Position numbers and translations under genes: made by a program
Part shown: positions 31,897 to 43,160 of the stretch, in pieces
How positions within the stretch are numbered: the first letter of the stretch is position 1
How the letters are laid out: each line of letters opens with the position of its first letter
The notes under the pieces: model-generated
The model's input: only the letters and a program-made list of their open reading frames with translations
Databases searched by the model: none
What the model was told of the DNA's origin: nothing
Assembly (NCBI GenBank): GCA_035610835.1
Contig: CM069441.1
Coordinates: 80,957,848 to 81,021,847 of the forward strand
Source of the DNA: Ophiura sarsii
Taxonomy: Eukaryota > Echinodermata > Ophiuroidea > Amphilepidida > Ophiuridae
Length of the DNA: 64,000 bases
Reading direction: 5' to 3'

Positions 31897-32715
31897 CATG
31901 ATCGAGTTCTATTTGGGATTTAAACATGCTTTAAAACACAGAAAATCTATTTTGTGGCCACATGCGCATGATTGAGGTCTATTTTAGCTTTAATAGCTTG
32001 TCCAAAAAAAAATGGTTAAAAAAGTGATTTGTTTGTGATTTTCTCAAAAAACAACATTTTTGGTCAAAAATGATGCCAACAATGGATTCTCTGACCCAAA
32101 TCCCATCCAAAAATGTATACTTCTATATGCATTTGATTAATAGTTCAATAATTACAGCACTCACAAAATTCCAAAAAAACTTCCTTAACATGCTTTAAAA
32201 CACTGAAAATATATTTTGTGGGCACATAAAAAGAGCCATATTTCACATGATTGAGGTCTATTTTGGCTTTAAACGTGCTTTAAAACACCGAAAAATCTAT
32301 TTTGTGGTTATGCGGGCATAGCACAAGAGAAATAGGCATATTTCCCATGAATGAGGTCTATTCTGGCTTTAAACATGCTTTAAAACACCGAAAATCTGTT
32401 TTGTGGGTACATGCGCGCATAGCGCGAGAAAAATAGCAATATTTCCCTTGATTGAGGTCTATTTTAGCTTTAAACGTGCTCTAAAACACCGAAAATCTAT
32501 TTTGTGGGCACATGCACGCTTAGCGCTAGGAAAATAGCCATATTTCCCATGATTAAGGTCTATTTTGGCTTTAAAAATGCTTTAAAACACTGAAAATCTA
32601 GTTTGTGGGTACATGCGCGCGCGCTATGCGCGTGAAAAATAGCCATATTTCCCATGATTGAGGTCTATTTTTGCTTAAAACCTGCTCTAAAACACCAACA
32701 ATTTATTTGTCTTTC
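31897..32715. repeat. Tandem array, about 100-bp unit, copy 1
   Basis: At least five units of ccatgattgaggtctatttt + gctttaaa-gtgctttaaaac + accgaaaatctattttgtgg + gcacatgcgcgcatagcgcg. The last word is alternating purine-pyrimidine (at 32608-32626 tgcgcgcgcgctatgcgcg), giving local Z-DNA potential. Interrupted at 31995-32195 by diverged sequence. Confidence 0.8.
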
Positions 32716-32824
32716 AAACATATTTTTGGGCCTAGTTTTGAGATGTGATGTTAAAATACCTGGGAATAGTTAGTTATTTTAAAAATAACAGCCAATATAT
32801 TGATTTAAATTGTAAACCAGTACG

Positions 32825-32905
32825 TTGCTAGTGTTACAGTAAAAATGCTGCTAATGTTATTTTTTATGTCCTAAAAAGAGTAACATTAGCAGCATATTTT
32901 TGGCC
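32825..32905. repeat. Stem-loop tgctgctaatgttat / gtaacattagcagca
   Basis: 15-bp arms (about 32847-32861 and 32880-32895) with an approximately 20-nt loop. Repeated in copy 2 near 47090-47140. Probably the centre of a small foldback repeat. Confidence 0.6.
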
Positions 32906-33099
32906 TAGAAACACTTTTCAAAACCTTTTCCCAAATTATATACACCATTTTCTGTGAAGCAATAACATACAGTTTAATATCAACTTAATTAATGATTATT
33001 TAATATATCTGATTAAGCAATATCCTTACTTAAAGGTTATTGGGAACTAAAAAGTGCACTTTACTGTGAACATGTCATATGTGCATGGAGCAAGAGCAT

Positions 33100-33640
33100 T
33101 TTAAGTGAAAATCACATATTGACCCCTAATGACCCTTTTATGACATTTTTCTACAAGGTCATGATTGACTTTTTTCTTGTTTCATCCTGCAACATGAGAT
33201 GCAACAAGTCCGATCAAAATAAGAGCATGTTTTACATGTTACTCTGTAAAATAGGTCAATGACCAAAAAAAACACCATTGACCCTAGTTCATGTTTTACT
33301 TATCGAACAACATAAGATGCAACAACTCTGATTAAAATCAGAGCATGTCTTAAATGTCATGGTATTATAGCTCAATGACCTCTACTGACCTGTTCCTGAC
33401 CTTTGACCCTTAGCCTTTGATCCCTAGGTCATGATTGATTTTTGTTCATGACTTATCAAACCAAACAGGATGAAACAAGTCCGGTCCAAATCGGAGCATG
33501 TCTCTCGTTTTACCCTTGTATAGGTCAATGACCCCTTGTGATCCCATATGAAATGTCACATTTTTTATTGCTGAATTTTCTATATGAACATGGACCCAAG
33601 GAATCCGTTGACCATTTCTGATGGTCATCAGTCATTTCCT
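33100..33640. repeat. TGACC-motif repeat unit inside copy 1
   Basis: Two diverged units with tgacccctaatgaccc and ctgacctttgaccctt words. Matches 47345-47885. No gene. Confidence 0.75.
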
Positions 33641-33649
33641 CTATTTGAG

Positions 33650-34085
33650 TGAAAGGGAAGCATTTAGCTCAGAAGGGTAGCCTGACATACAATTCAGACT
33701 CATACTGAAGGCATGCCTTATCAATGTGAATATTGTCAGAATGCTTTGCTCAAAAGAGTAGGCTGACATTACATATACAGACACTCACTAAAGAGAGGTC
33801 ATATAAGTGTGAATATTGTCAGAAATATTTTGTTCATAAGGGTAACTTCATGACATTACACATGAATACAGACTCATACTGAAGAAAAGCCATATCAATG
33901 TGAATATTGCCAGAAAGCTTTGCTTGGAAGGGTAGCTTATAATAATAATAATAATGGCATTTATAATGCGCCGTCAATCTAGGTAAAACTATTCCGACAT
34001 TACACATACAGACAAACACTAAAGAGAAGTCATATCAATGTGAATATTGTCAGAAAAGTTTGCTTGGAGGGGTAGCCTGAAATAA
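33650..34085 (+). pseudogene. C2H2 zinc-finger array relic, second block of copy 1
   Basis: Successive broken fingers, e.g. YKCEYCQKYFVHKGNF then a histidine-bearing TLHMNT, and repeated catatcaatgtgaatattg words that encode the HQCEYC part. Stops and frameshifts throughout. The 57-bp insertion at 33939-33995 interrupts it. Confidence 0.8.
33939..33995 (-). mobile_element. SINE 3'-end fragment present only in copy 1
   Basis: Copy 2 reads ggtagcttgacattac where copy 1 carries 57 extra bases: ataataataataataatggc, then atttataatgcgccgtcaatc. Read on the minus strand it ends …gcgcattataaatgccattattattatt, the same layout as the SINE tail at 59975-60050. A recent insertion or a deletion in copy 2. 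Confidence 0.6.
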
Positions 34086-34280
34086 TAACATGTACTCATA
34101 CTAAATACAGGTCATAAGCACGTGTCTTCCAATCAAGCTAAATTTCACCTGCCCGCACAAAACAGGGGTGTGGGTCATATCCTTTTTTAAGAAATCAAAG
34201 GGGAGGGTTATAAATTATAATTTTTTTAGGAAATTGAAGGGTGGTCATGACTGTTTGGTACTAATATTTCAAACCAAAAT

Positions 34281-34467
34281 CATGCCCATGCTGACAGCAT
34301 GCCCAGGCTGACAGCATGCCCAGGCTGACAGCATGCCCAGGCTGACAGCATGCCCAGGCTGACAGCATGCCCAGGCTGACAGCATGCCCAGGCTGACAGC
34401 ATGCCCAGGCTGACAGCATGCCCAGGCTGACAGCATGCCCAGGCTGACAGCATGCCCAGGCTGACAG
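34281..34467. repeat. 17-bp minisatellite, 11 units, copy 1
   Basis: catgcccaggctgacag repeated exactly 11 times over 187 bp; only the first unit has a t for g. Because 17 is not divisible by 3, all three frames carry the same peptide register in turn (QPGHAVSLGMLSAWACC). Two more units are near 35100-35146. Repeats are contiguous without spacers, so this is not a CRISPR-like array. Confidence 0.95.
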
Positions 34468-35093
34468 GTCATAACTCTTTTTACATTCCAGAGGGGTGTC
34501 ATAACTTTTAGGTATTTAGGGAAGGGGGGTGGTCATTTTTTGGGTTGTTGCTTTCTTCCAGCTACCCCCCTCCCCTCCGGTAGAAATAATGAACGGTCCC
34601 TAATTGTATTGCTTTTTATGAGAGAAAGAAATGTTGATCAAGTTTGGATGAACATGATAAAGGAATGATTCTAAAAATTAATTTAATTATATTGTTACAT
34701 TCTTAAATCTTCTACTGAAATATTAAATGACCAATCTAGGTGTTCTTTTCATCAGGTTACTAGTATGTGTTTGGATTTTTCAATGGCGTGCTAATGTATG
34801 ATCAAAAAATAAAATAGGAGGTAGACCTACCTGTTATTGTCTTTGTGTTATTGTAGTAGGCCTACTGATATTACAGGGACCAGGTATCGTGTTATTTTAA
34901 TTTAAAATACTACAGCAATTTTACCTTCAAATCTTTATCTGAGTATTTAATGAAAACGATAACTGATCATTATTTTGTTAATGAATTAATATTATCCGCG
35001 TAGCAAAAAATCAACTTTCCCCTGATGTGAGCCATGTCTGCCGTTGTCTCAGTACGAGCTACCCCGCTACTGATAAAGTAGCCGGCATCATCG

Positions 35094-35330
35094 GCATGCC
35101 CAGACAGGACAGCATGCCCAGGCTGACAGCATGCCCAGGCTGACAGTGTGTTATAACTGTATTCTACATTCCAGAGGGAAATGTCATAACTTTTAAGTAC
35201 TTAGGGAAGGGGGGGGGGGTCATTTTTTTGGGTTGTTGCTTTCTTTCAGCTACCCCCCCCCCCCCCCTCCCCCCCCTCCCCCCCCCCCCTCCCCTCCGGT
35301 AAAAATAATGAACGGTCCCTAATTGTATTG
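35094..35330. repeat. Duplicate of the right end of the TIR composite element
   Basis: Repeats 34430-34610: two or three 17-bp units, then attccagagg, agttttaag, gggttgttgctttcttt, long C-runs, ccggtaaaaataatgaacggtccctaattg. The flank to about 35430 also repeats 34610-34750. Copy 2 has the same at 49240-49475. Confidence 0.75.
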
Positions 35331-36237
35331 CTTTTTATGAGAGAAAAAATGTTGATCAAGTTTGGATGAACATGATGAAGGAATTATTCTAAAAAAAAAA
35401 ATACATTCTTAAATCTTCTACTGAAATATTAAATGACCGATCTAGAGGTATTCTTTTCATGATCAGGTGCACTGTGCAGAATCAGACAATACTACGAAAT
35501 CTGACTAATGTATGATCAAAAAATAAAATAGGAGGTACCTATTATTGTCTTTGTGTTATTGCAGTACTGATATTACAGGGGCCAGGTATCGTGTTATTTT
35601 TATATACAAGTATACATTTTTGGAAAGGATTTGGGTCAGAGAATCTGTTTTGACATCAATTTTGACCACAAAATATCAATTTTTTGACAATTTTTTTTCT
35701 CGAACAAGCTAAAAAAATAATTTTGAGTAAAAAATGCCCAAAATTGCTTGATTATAATGTTACATGGATGTAACTTATCTATGGTTTGAGCATTGCCGCA
35801 ATATCAAGGATTTAGCTCTACGGAAATCAGTCAGCTCATGAAATAATTAAAGTACACAATTAGAATCCTATAAAATAACAGTAGGCTATGATCATATTTC
35901 CACCGTAATGCTGAAACTGTTACAATTTGGCCAGCCATATAAGCCTGGGAGCAATTTAAGGGGGGCGGGGGGGGGGGGGGGGGGGGGGGGGGGCCTCGAG
36001 GAAGTTTTTTGAATTTTGTGAGTGCTATAATTATTGAACTATTAATCAAATGCATATAAAAAGTATAAATTTTTGGAAATTAATGGATCAGAGAATACAA
36101 ATTTGGTGTCAATGTTGATTTTTTGAGAAAATCACAAAATTTACTTTTTTGACCCAAATTTGTTTGAACAAAGCTAACACAAATAATTGTGAGTACAAAA
36201 TGCCCAAATCGCTTGATTTTGATATAAAGACACTAAC
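35331..36237. other. Non-coding stretch with a G-homopolymer tract
   Basis: AT-rich apart from a 34-bp G tract broken by one C at 35960-35993 (23 G in copy 2, 50100-50122). The words ggatcagagaatac/gggtcagagaatct near 35630 and 36090 recur, as does gcttgattataatg, indicating a small repeated block on both sides of the G tract. Confidence 0.5.
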
Positions 36238-36240
36238 TTA

Positions 36241-36732
36241 GGCTAATGAAATATGATTCCCAGTTTCCCGTTTCCCTACCGACCCAACTTTTCAGTTTTA
36301 CCAAAACTTTCATTATTTTGTGCAAAATTACATTTTCTTGAATAAAAATCAAAACTTTTAGTGGCTCAAAATACCAGGCATATCTTCCTGTTGATTTTAA
36401 AGGATTTTGATGGCAGTGGTGTCATGGTATATGGTTGATAATGAAATTGTTTGCATTACCTACTCAGATTTCAGACGTAATTGATGTTGCAATATTTCAG
36501 ACAGATTTGTTGACATTTTCAATAACACATCTACAAATGCTTCCTTAATTGTTTTTCAAAGTGTTAAAGTGTTAATTAAGGTGTAAGATATACAAATCAA
36601 TAGGTAGTTAGTAGTTAACACCCCTTTCAGATGTAACAATGAAATTGAGTGAAATAATGAATAATGAAATAGACACCTACCCACTCTTTTAAAAATATGA
36701 AACGGGAAACTGGGAATCATATTTCATTAGCC
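36241..36732. mobile_element. PIF/Harbinger-type MITE, copy 1
   Basis: 492 bp; TIRs GGCTAATGAAATATGATTCC… and the exact complement …CATATTTCATTAGCC, continuing as cagtttcccgtttc on both sides; arms about 33 bp. Target duplication TTA (36238-36240 and 36733-36735). No transposase frame. Confidence 0.85.
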
Positions 36733-36735
36733 TTA

Positions 36736-38658
36736 CGGACACATTTCTTGTTTTAATTAACCTAATCTAATATATTTTGACCAAAAAGTGGAAAAAATGG
36801 AAACATTTTTTCGGTACTTTTTAGTCAACATTTCAAAATATATCAAGATTACAAATTTTAAAAAAATTGGGTGCAATAAATAAAAAGAAACTGGCCATTG
36901 AATGATAAAATGGGATGCATGTTCATGGGGGCGGCTTTCTTAGAGAGCTAGCAGAACGTGTTAAAGCCAAGCTGGGCACACACACAAACACCTGATAATC
37001 ATAGGGTGTGCTAATATCTATATAAATATACATATTATATTTTAGAAGGCCTGAGTGGCATTGTGGCATACCGTACATACATGAATACATGGGGCAATGT
37101 GGCGCACTAGTTAGGAGCGCTCATATACTACTGTGTACCGTTAGTTCTGTTGGTGGATCGTTTCAGCATTGAGTTCAATACGATACCAACCATGCAGATT
37201 GAAGTACATGAGGCATGCTCATAGTGTACCGTGGTTCGGAAGTCGCATACAAATGATCATGGTCCCGTGTATAGGAAGATCTATCCCCTAGCACGTTAAA
37301 AGGAATAAATATGAATGAATGAATGAAAGGTCACAGACTCCTTCGTATTAAAGAATAGGGGATCGGTCCGTGTCTGTACGCTCATGTTTGTATTCCTAGG
37401 TTCCATGGATACATTGTGCGAGTATAGGCCGGGGCGGACCTACGTCATGCCGGTGAATTTCAATTAAGCAACCGCACATTGCGCCTACTGCGGATTCAAG
37501 TGCGTAACGCTGAGCTTTGACTGAGCGCGTGCATGGAATGTTTTGCTTTATGAAACACTTGTTGCAAATTTGCTAAAAATAGCTCAAAGTGCCTGTATGT
37601 CCGCACCATCCTATACTCAACAAGAGGCTTCATGCACAGTATAGGTCGGCTCGGTCATATGGGTACTTTTTACCGTTTGCCGATGACAACAAAACAGATG
37701 TTTTATTAAGTTTAAATTAAAGCTCTTCTCGACCATACCCCCACCATACCCTAGGGACCGTGTCGGGGTGTGTATGTAAACATGGTATAAGAGGCTCTTG
37801 ACTTTGGTTTGTGGTCAACGGCATGCGACTTCACTCCGGGACGACCTATATAGGAAGATGACGATGATGGAATGGCGACATTGAGTTGACAAAACAACAT
37901 CTACATCAATACTCGGCGAAATCCATAAGTCAGGGAACGCCAAGACCCCAGTTTCCTTGGGATAATGTGTGTACAGACCGGGATGATCCTCTACTCTTTA
38001 CGAAGGAATCTGTGACTTTTAACGTGCACCATATTTGTACAATGTAATTCAGTTCGGTAGAATTCATCATCAATTCATACGGTCTTGTATTTCAAATACC
38101 ACTCTGAAATCTGATACATGTACGTCAGCCTATATGAAATATGAATTAAGCTTACTTTTACGTGCTTGAAATCCAAGGACTTCTGTCTGTGTGCGTACTT
38201 TTTCGGAACATATTTCACGACTAATTGCTCTATACATTTATTTGTATGTACTTGAAACATCATGGATCTATATTATTTGTGTCTTGAACATTAAAAACAT
38301 CATTGAAATACCGAAATTTGAAGAATCATATGCTTAATAGAATCACAGTTCATTATGACATTGTAAATAGCACTTTGTCGCAAGTCGGCTTGAATGTAGT
38401 GTAAACTTTGACCTTTCGTTACGTTGCTATGGAAACGGCGGTGCAGTATGGACATTTTTTAATTCTGCGCAGATAGAATCTCAATGGTACCCGGTCAACT
38501 CGATGTTTGGTCAAGTCGACCGTTACGTACTCGACAGTTAACCGCCCCCACGTAAGAAACTAGACGATAAGACAATCCAACTCGAACGATATACCCGACG
38601 ATTTCACGGCCGAATTGACTGAAAATCGATTATCATGGCCCTGAGTGGTTCCCTGTAC
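36736..38658. other. Least repetitive part of copy 1; possible tRNA-derived SINE
   Basis: Higher GC than the surroundings. 37085-37330 has an A-box-like tggcgcactagttaggagc and a B-box-like gagttcaatacgatacc spaced about 75 bp, as in tRNA-derived SINEs; this is weak. An inverted pair (gcacgttaaaag…gtcacaga-tccttcgta at 37292-37355 and its complement at 37988-38027) flanks 37290-38030. I found no reading frame with a recognisable product. Confidence 0.4.
38423..38436. promoter_or_regulatory. RFX X-box-like site, copy 1
   Basis: GTTGCTATGGAAAC matches the X-box half-site pattern. Same at 52573-52586. No transcription unit is apparent nearby. Confidence 0.3.
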
Positions 38659-38789
38659 AGTCAGTCTATTTGTACAACTGTTGTACAAATAAAACCTACA
38701 TGTTTACGAACCCAGAATTCGTACGAGTCACATAAATTAATGCTCTTGATATTTGTACAACAGTTGTACAAATAGACTGACATAGAGGA
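38659..38789. mobile_element. Tiny nested-palindrome element, copy 1
   Basis: About 130 bp. Inverted arms gtcagtctatttgtacaact and its complement at the right; each arm is itself a palindrome (ATTTGTACAAC-T-GTTGTACAAAT), so it can form cruciforms in two ways. Copy 2 at 52809-52939. Confidence 0.7.
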
Positions 38790-39189
38790 CGAAGCAAGCT
38801 ATGCTGGTTCCATGCACCCATGATCCCCGGGCTATCTAATGAGTTGAGTGCATGGAGTAATTGATGCGGGGAACCAGTTTAATATAAAATACGAATTCGA
38901 AGGTCAGTCATTGGGCGTATAACAATGTAAAGAGGAAAAGATGAATAATAGCGAGAGAGCCAGAATCCTCCATTGTCCGAAATCCTGATTTCACAGAAAT
39001 ATTAAAAGGTTACTATTTGGTACTCAACTAGCTGTTGAACAGTGTTATGCATGTTGGGGTCTCCAAAAAAGTGAGTGGGACATAAAAACGGCGAATTTTT
39101 CTGGACTGAATTCTGAAATTGGTTCCTGTCTACTGTACAGCCTGTCGTGATACGCGTTACTTCTCAATGATTTAAGCATTATCCTAACA

Positions 39190-39640
39190 GTTTATAGTGA
39201 ATTGCCTCTAGTGACCCCACATGACAAGTCACTTTTAATTGCTGAAGACCCCATATGTGCAAGGAACCAAGGAATCTTTTGACCAATTCTGACAGTAATC
39301 AACGATTTCCTGATATAGCAGAAGCATTTTGAATGAAATAAGTGAAAATTGACATTTTGACCCCTAGTGACCCCAAATGATTTAAATTTTTAAAAACCGT
39401 TCTTTTGTAAATGCGTACGGTCAAAAGGAATATGTGGACCAATTTTGACGATCCTAGGTCATTTCACTAAATTGGAAATGCGTTTTAAGTGAATATCACG
39501 TGTTGACCCCTAGTGACCCCCCTGTGACCTTTGACCCCAAACTGTGAGGACCTGTAATGAAGGTCTAGTAGAGGGTCCTACTGACCAAGTCTGGTGATTG
39601 TAGCATGTAAACTGTAGGAGAAGAAGCATTTTGTAGAAAG
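39190..39640. repeat. TGACC-motif repeat at the right end of copy 1
   Basis: One to two diverged units, with tgacccctagtgaccccc and ctgtgacctttgacccc words. Ends in the purine-rich gaaagaagaagaag tract and hairpins at 39690-39835. Same at 53350-53800. Confidence 0.8.
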
Positions 39641-39870
39641 GTTGCAAGAAAGAAGAAGAAGCAGAGGAAACAACCGGCAGAGATACAAGACCTCGATTTT
39701 TTGAAAAAATCAAGGTAAGAAGAAAGAAGAAAGAAACGGCAGAGATAGAGAACCTTGATTTTTGAAAAATCAAGGTAAGAAAGAAACGGCAGAGATAGAG
39801 TACCTCGATTTTTGAAAAAATCAAGGTAAGAAGAAACTAGACATGACCTGTGATCGGAGATCACGAATAT
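39641..39870. repeat. Hairpin cassette cluster
   Basis: Three copies of ggcagagata-(caag/gaga)-acctcgatttttt with the stem CTTGATTTTT-GAAAAATCAAG or near variants, then a cassette with gtgatcggagatcac. Linkers are agaagaaagaaac. The module follows the end of a TGACC unit each time. Confidence 0.65.
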
Positions 39871-42107
39871 TAGTCGGGTGTGTTACATGTTAACCCCTTC
39901 GAGTGGTAAATGGAGTAAATAAATACAGTTGAACCCCTAGTGACCTTTTCTTGACCTCTGACCCAAAACTTGTCATTGACTTTTTTGCTTGGCTGATCAA
40001 TGCGCACAAGAAAAAGGTAGGCCCGTCAAAATCGGAGCATGTTTTAAGATTTTCACTTGTAAAGTTCAATGACCTCTAGTGACCCCGTGTGACATGTCAC
40101 TTTTAGTGGAGAAGGACCCTATATGAACATGGATGAGAGGAACCTTTTGACTAATTCTGACAATCATAGGTCATCTCCTCTCGGACAAGTAGCATTTTGA
40201 GTGAATGGAGTGAAAATTTACATTTTGACCCCTAGTGACCCCAAATATTTTTTGATTTTAAAAACCAAACTATTGTACATGCGTACGGTCCAAAGGAATA
40301 TGTTGACCAATTCTGACGATCCTAGGTCATTTCACTAAATTGCAAATGCGTTTTTAGTGAAAATCACGTTTTGACCCCTAGTGACCTTTTCTTGACCTCT
40401 GACCCAAAACTTGTAATTGACTTTTTTGCTTGGCTGATCAATGCGCACAAGAAAAAAGTAGTCTTGTTAAAATCGGAGCATGTCTTAAGATTTTCACCTG
40501 TATAGTTCAATGACCTCTAGTGACCTCGTGTAACATGTCACTTTTAGTGGAGAAGGACCCTATATGGACATGGATAAGAGGAATCTTTTGACCAATTCTG
40601 ACAATCATAGGTCATTATCTCTTGGACAAGTAGTATTTTGAGTGCGAGGAGTAAAAATGTACATTTTGACCCCTAGTGACCTTTTATTGACCTTTGATCT
40701 TAACGGTATGATTGACTTTTGTTCTTGTCTTATCAATGCCCACAAAATAAAAGAAACCCGGTCAAAATCGAAGCATGCCTTATATTTTTCCCCTGTAAAG
40801 TTCAATGACCCCTAGTGACCCTGTTTGACATGTCACTTTTAGTGTGGAAGGACCCTATATGAACATTGATCGAAGGAATCTTTTGACCAATTCTGAGTAT
40901 CATCAGTCATTTTCCCTCGGACAAGTAGGGTTTTGAGTGAATGGAGTAAAATTTACATTTTGACCCCTAGTGACCCCAAATGATTTTTAATTTTAAAAAC
41001 CTTTCTTTTGTACATGCGTACGGTCAAAAGGAATATGTGGACCAATTTTGACGATCCTAGGTCATTTCACTAAATTGCAAATGCGTTTTTAGTGAAAATC
41101 ACGTTTTGACCCCTAGTGACCTTTTCTTGACCTCTGACCCAAAACTTGTAATTGACTTTTTTGCTTGGCTGATTAATGCGCACAAGAAAAAAGTAGTCTT
41201 GTTAAAATCGGAGCATGTCTTAAGATTTTCACCTGTATAGTTCAATGACCTCTAGTGACCTCGTGTAACATGTCACTTTTAGTGGAGAAGGACCCTATAT
41301 GGACATGGATAAGAGGAATCTTTTGACCAATTCTGACAATCATAGGTCATTATCTCTTGGACAAGTAGTATTTTGAGTGCGAGGAGTAAAAATGTACATT
41401 TTGACCCCTAGTGACCTTTTATTGACCTTTGATCTTAACGGTATGATTGACTTTTGTTCATGTCTTATCAATGCCCACAAAATAAAAGAAACCCGGTCAA
41501 AATCGAAGCATGCCTTATATTTTTCCTCTGTAAAGTTCAATGACCTCTAGTGACCTCATTTGACATGTCACTTTTAGTGTGGAAGGACCCTATATGAACA
41601 TTGATCAAAGAAATCTTTTGACCAATTCTGAGTATCATCAGTCATTTTCCCTCGGACAAGTAGGGTTTTGAGTGAATGGAGTAAAATTTACATTTTGACC
41701 CCTAGTGACCCCAAATGATTTTTAATTTTAAAAACCGTTCTTTTGTACATGCGTACGGTCAAAAGGAATATGTGGACCAATTTTGACGATCCTAGGTCAT
41801 TTCACTAAATTCCAAATGCGTTTTTAGTGAAAATCACGTTTTGACCCCTAATGACCCCTGTTTGACATTTGACCCCAAGGTCATGATTGACTTTTTTTCT
41901 TTTTTTGTCAATGCGCACAAAATGTCCGAGTTTGAGCAAAATCGGAGCATGTTGAATCACGTTTTGACCCCTAGTGACCCCTGTGTGACCTTTGACCCCT
42001 TATGCTTTTCAACCTGAGTAGTGGTGCACATAAGGGTTCTTATGACTAAATATGGGCAAAATCGGCTCAACGGTTACGGAGCTATAGGTCCCATGACAGA
42101 AAAAGAA
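39871..42107. repeat. TGACC-motif tandem array 2
   Basis: Units of about 735 bp: the block at 40605-40805 recurs almost unchanged at 41340-41540 (offset 735). Words tgacccctagtgacctttt, cttgacctctgaccc, atgcgtacggtcaaaagg and tcctaggtcatttcac recur. Small open frames on the minus strand are repeat shadows. Confidence 0.9.
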
Positions 42108-42850
42108 CTAGATCTTGCTCTGGTCTAAGACCAGGCTACCTTGATTTTTTTATGAGAAAATGATCCCTAGTGACCTCTTCTTGACTTTTAAACTGGATAG
42201 GATGGTTGACTTTTGTTCATGCCTTATCAATCATAACAAGATAAAACAGGTCCGATCTAATTCAGAGCATGTATTGAGTGTTACCCATGTACAGTTCAAT
42301 GACCCTGGTGACCCCATACAACGTCAATTTGAATCGCTTAAAACGCTGTATGGGCATGGACCAAGGAATTATATGACTAATTCTGACATTGATCAGCCCT
42401 TTATTGAACACCTTATATTATGTGTATGAACCAAAGGAATCCATTGACCAATTCTGACAGTTATCAGTCATTTCCTCTGAAGTATTTTGAGTGAGAGGAG
42501 TGAAAATGGACATTTTGACCCTAGTGACAAGATATATTTCTTTGAAATTTAAAAACCGGAGTATTATTGATGTACACGGTCATGATGAATATAATAATAC
42601 AATAAATCCGATTTTATTTATTTATTTATGCTTCCTTTATTGAGGGTAATATGCTTCAGTGAGTTGCAATGCTTTCCAAGCAGGCCTTCATTTGATGCAT
42701 ACATAAATGCATACAAATAACAAGTGTTACAGTGTTGAAATACATGTATCTACAAATTATAATACAAATTACGACATTATGATCAACTCTTATGTGTGCA
42801 TTACATGGTCCAAGAAATGCTTTTATCAATTTTGACGATCATCAATATTT

Positions 42851-43160
42851 CCACAGAAATGCTTTGCTCGGAAGAGTAGGCTGACATTACACATGCAGAC
42901 GCACACTAAAGAGAGGTCATATAAGTGTGAATATCATCAGAAATGCTTTGCTCAAGGGTAATGTCATGAACTTACACATGAATACAGATTCATACTGAAG
43001 ACAAGCCATATCAATGTGAATATTGTCAGGAATGCTTTGCTTCGAAGAGTAGCCTGGCGTTACACATGTAGACTGACACTAAAGAAAAGCCATATCAATG
43101 TGAATATTGCCAGAAATGGTTTGTTTGAAAGGGTAGCCTGACATTACACATACAAATACA
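42851..43160 (+). pseudogene. C2H2 zinc-finger array relic, copy 2
   Basis: Same broken fingers as 29036-29345, with the same stops; the decay predates the duplication. Confidence 0.8.

Larger units (their letters stand above)
31179..34600. mobile_element. TIR composite element, copy 1 (3.4 kb)
   Basis: Arms of about 145 bp: GGGACCGTTCATTATTTCTAC at the left is inverted at 34575-34600, followed inward on both sides by a ggtagctggaagaaagcaac block, C- or G-runs, agttatgac and ctggaatgta words. TA lies outside both ends. Between the arms are a tandem array (31897-32715), a TGACC unit (33100-33640), zinc-finger relics and a 17-bp array. It seems to be a foldback-type element that has captured or accumulated other repeats. 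A lone right arm recurs at 35150-35325. Confidence 0.65.
28293..39725. repeat. Segmental duplication, copy 1 (11.4 kb)
   Basis: Nearly identical to 42108-53872, same orientation. The offset is 13,815 bp at the left part and about 14,150 at the right, changed by indels: a 429-bp MITE only in copy 2, a 57-bp piece only in copy 1 (33939-33995) and a deletion of about 66 bp in copy 2 near 47956. Both ends lie in hairpin cassettes (tctggtctaagaccagg at the left, a ttgaaaaaatcaagg hairpin at the right), which may have supplied the homology for unequal exchange. No intact gene inside. Confidence 0.9.

Noticed and set aside
34269..34502. Spaced-repeat (CRISPR-like) array or repetitive secreted protein
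   Set aside because: 17-bp units are contiguous with no spacers, the host is a eukaryote, and the same peptide appears in every frame by arithmetic.
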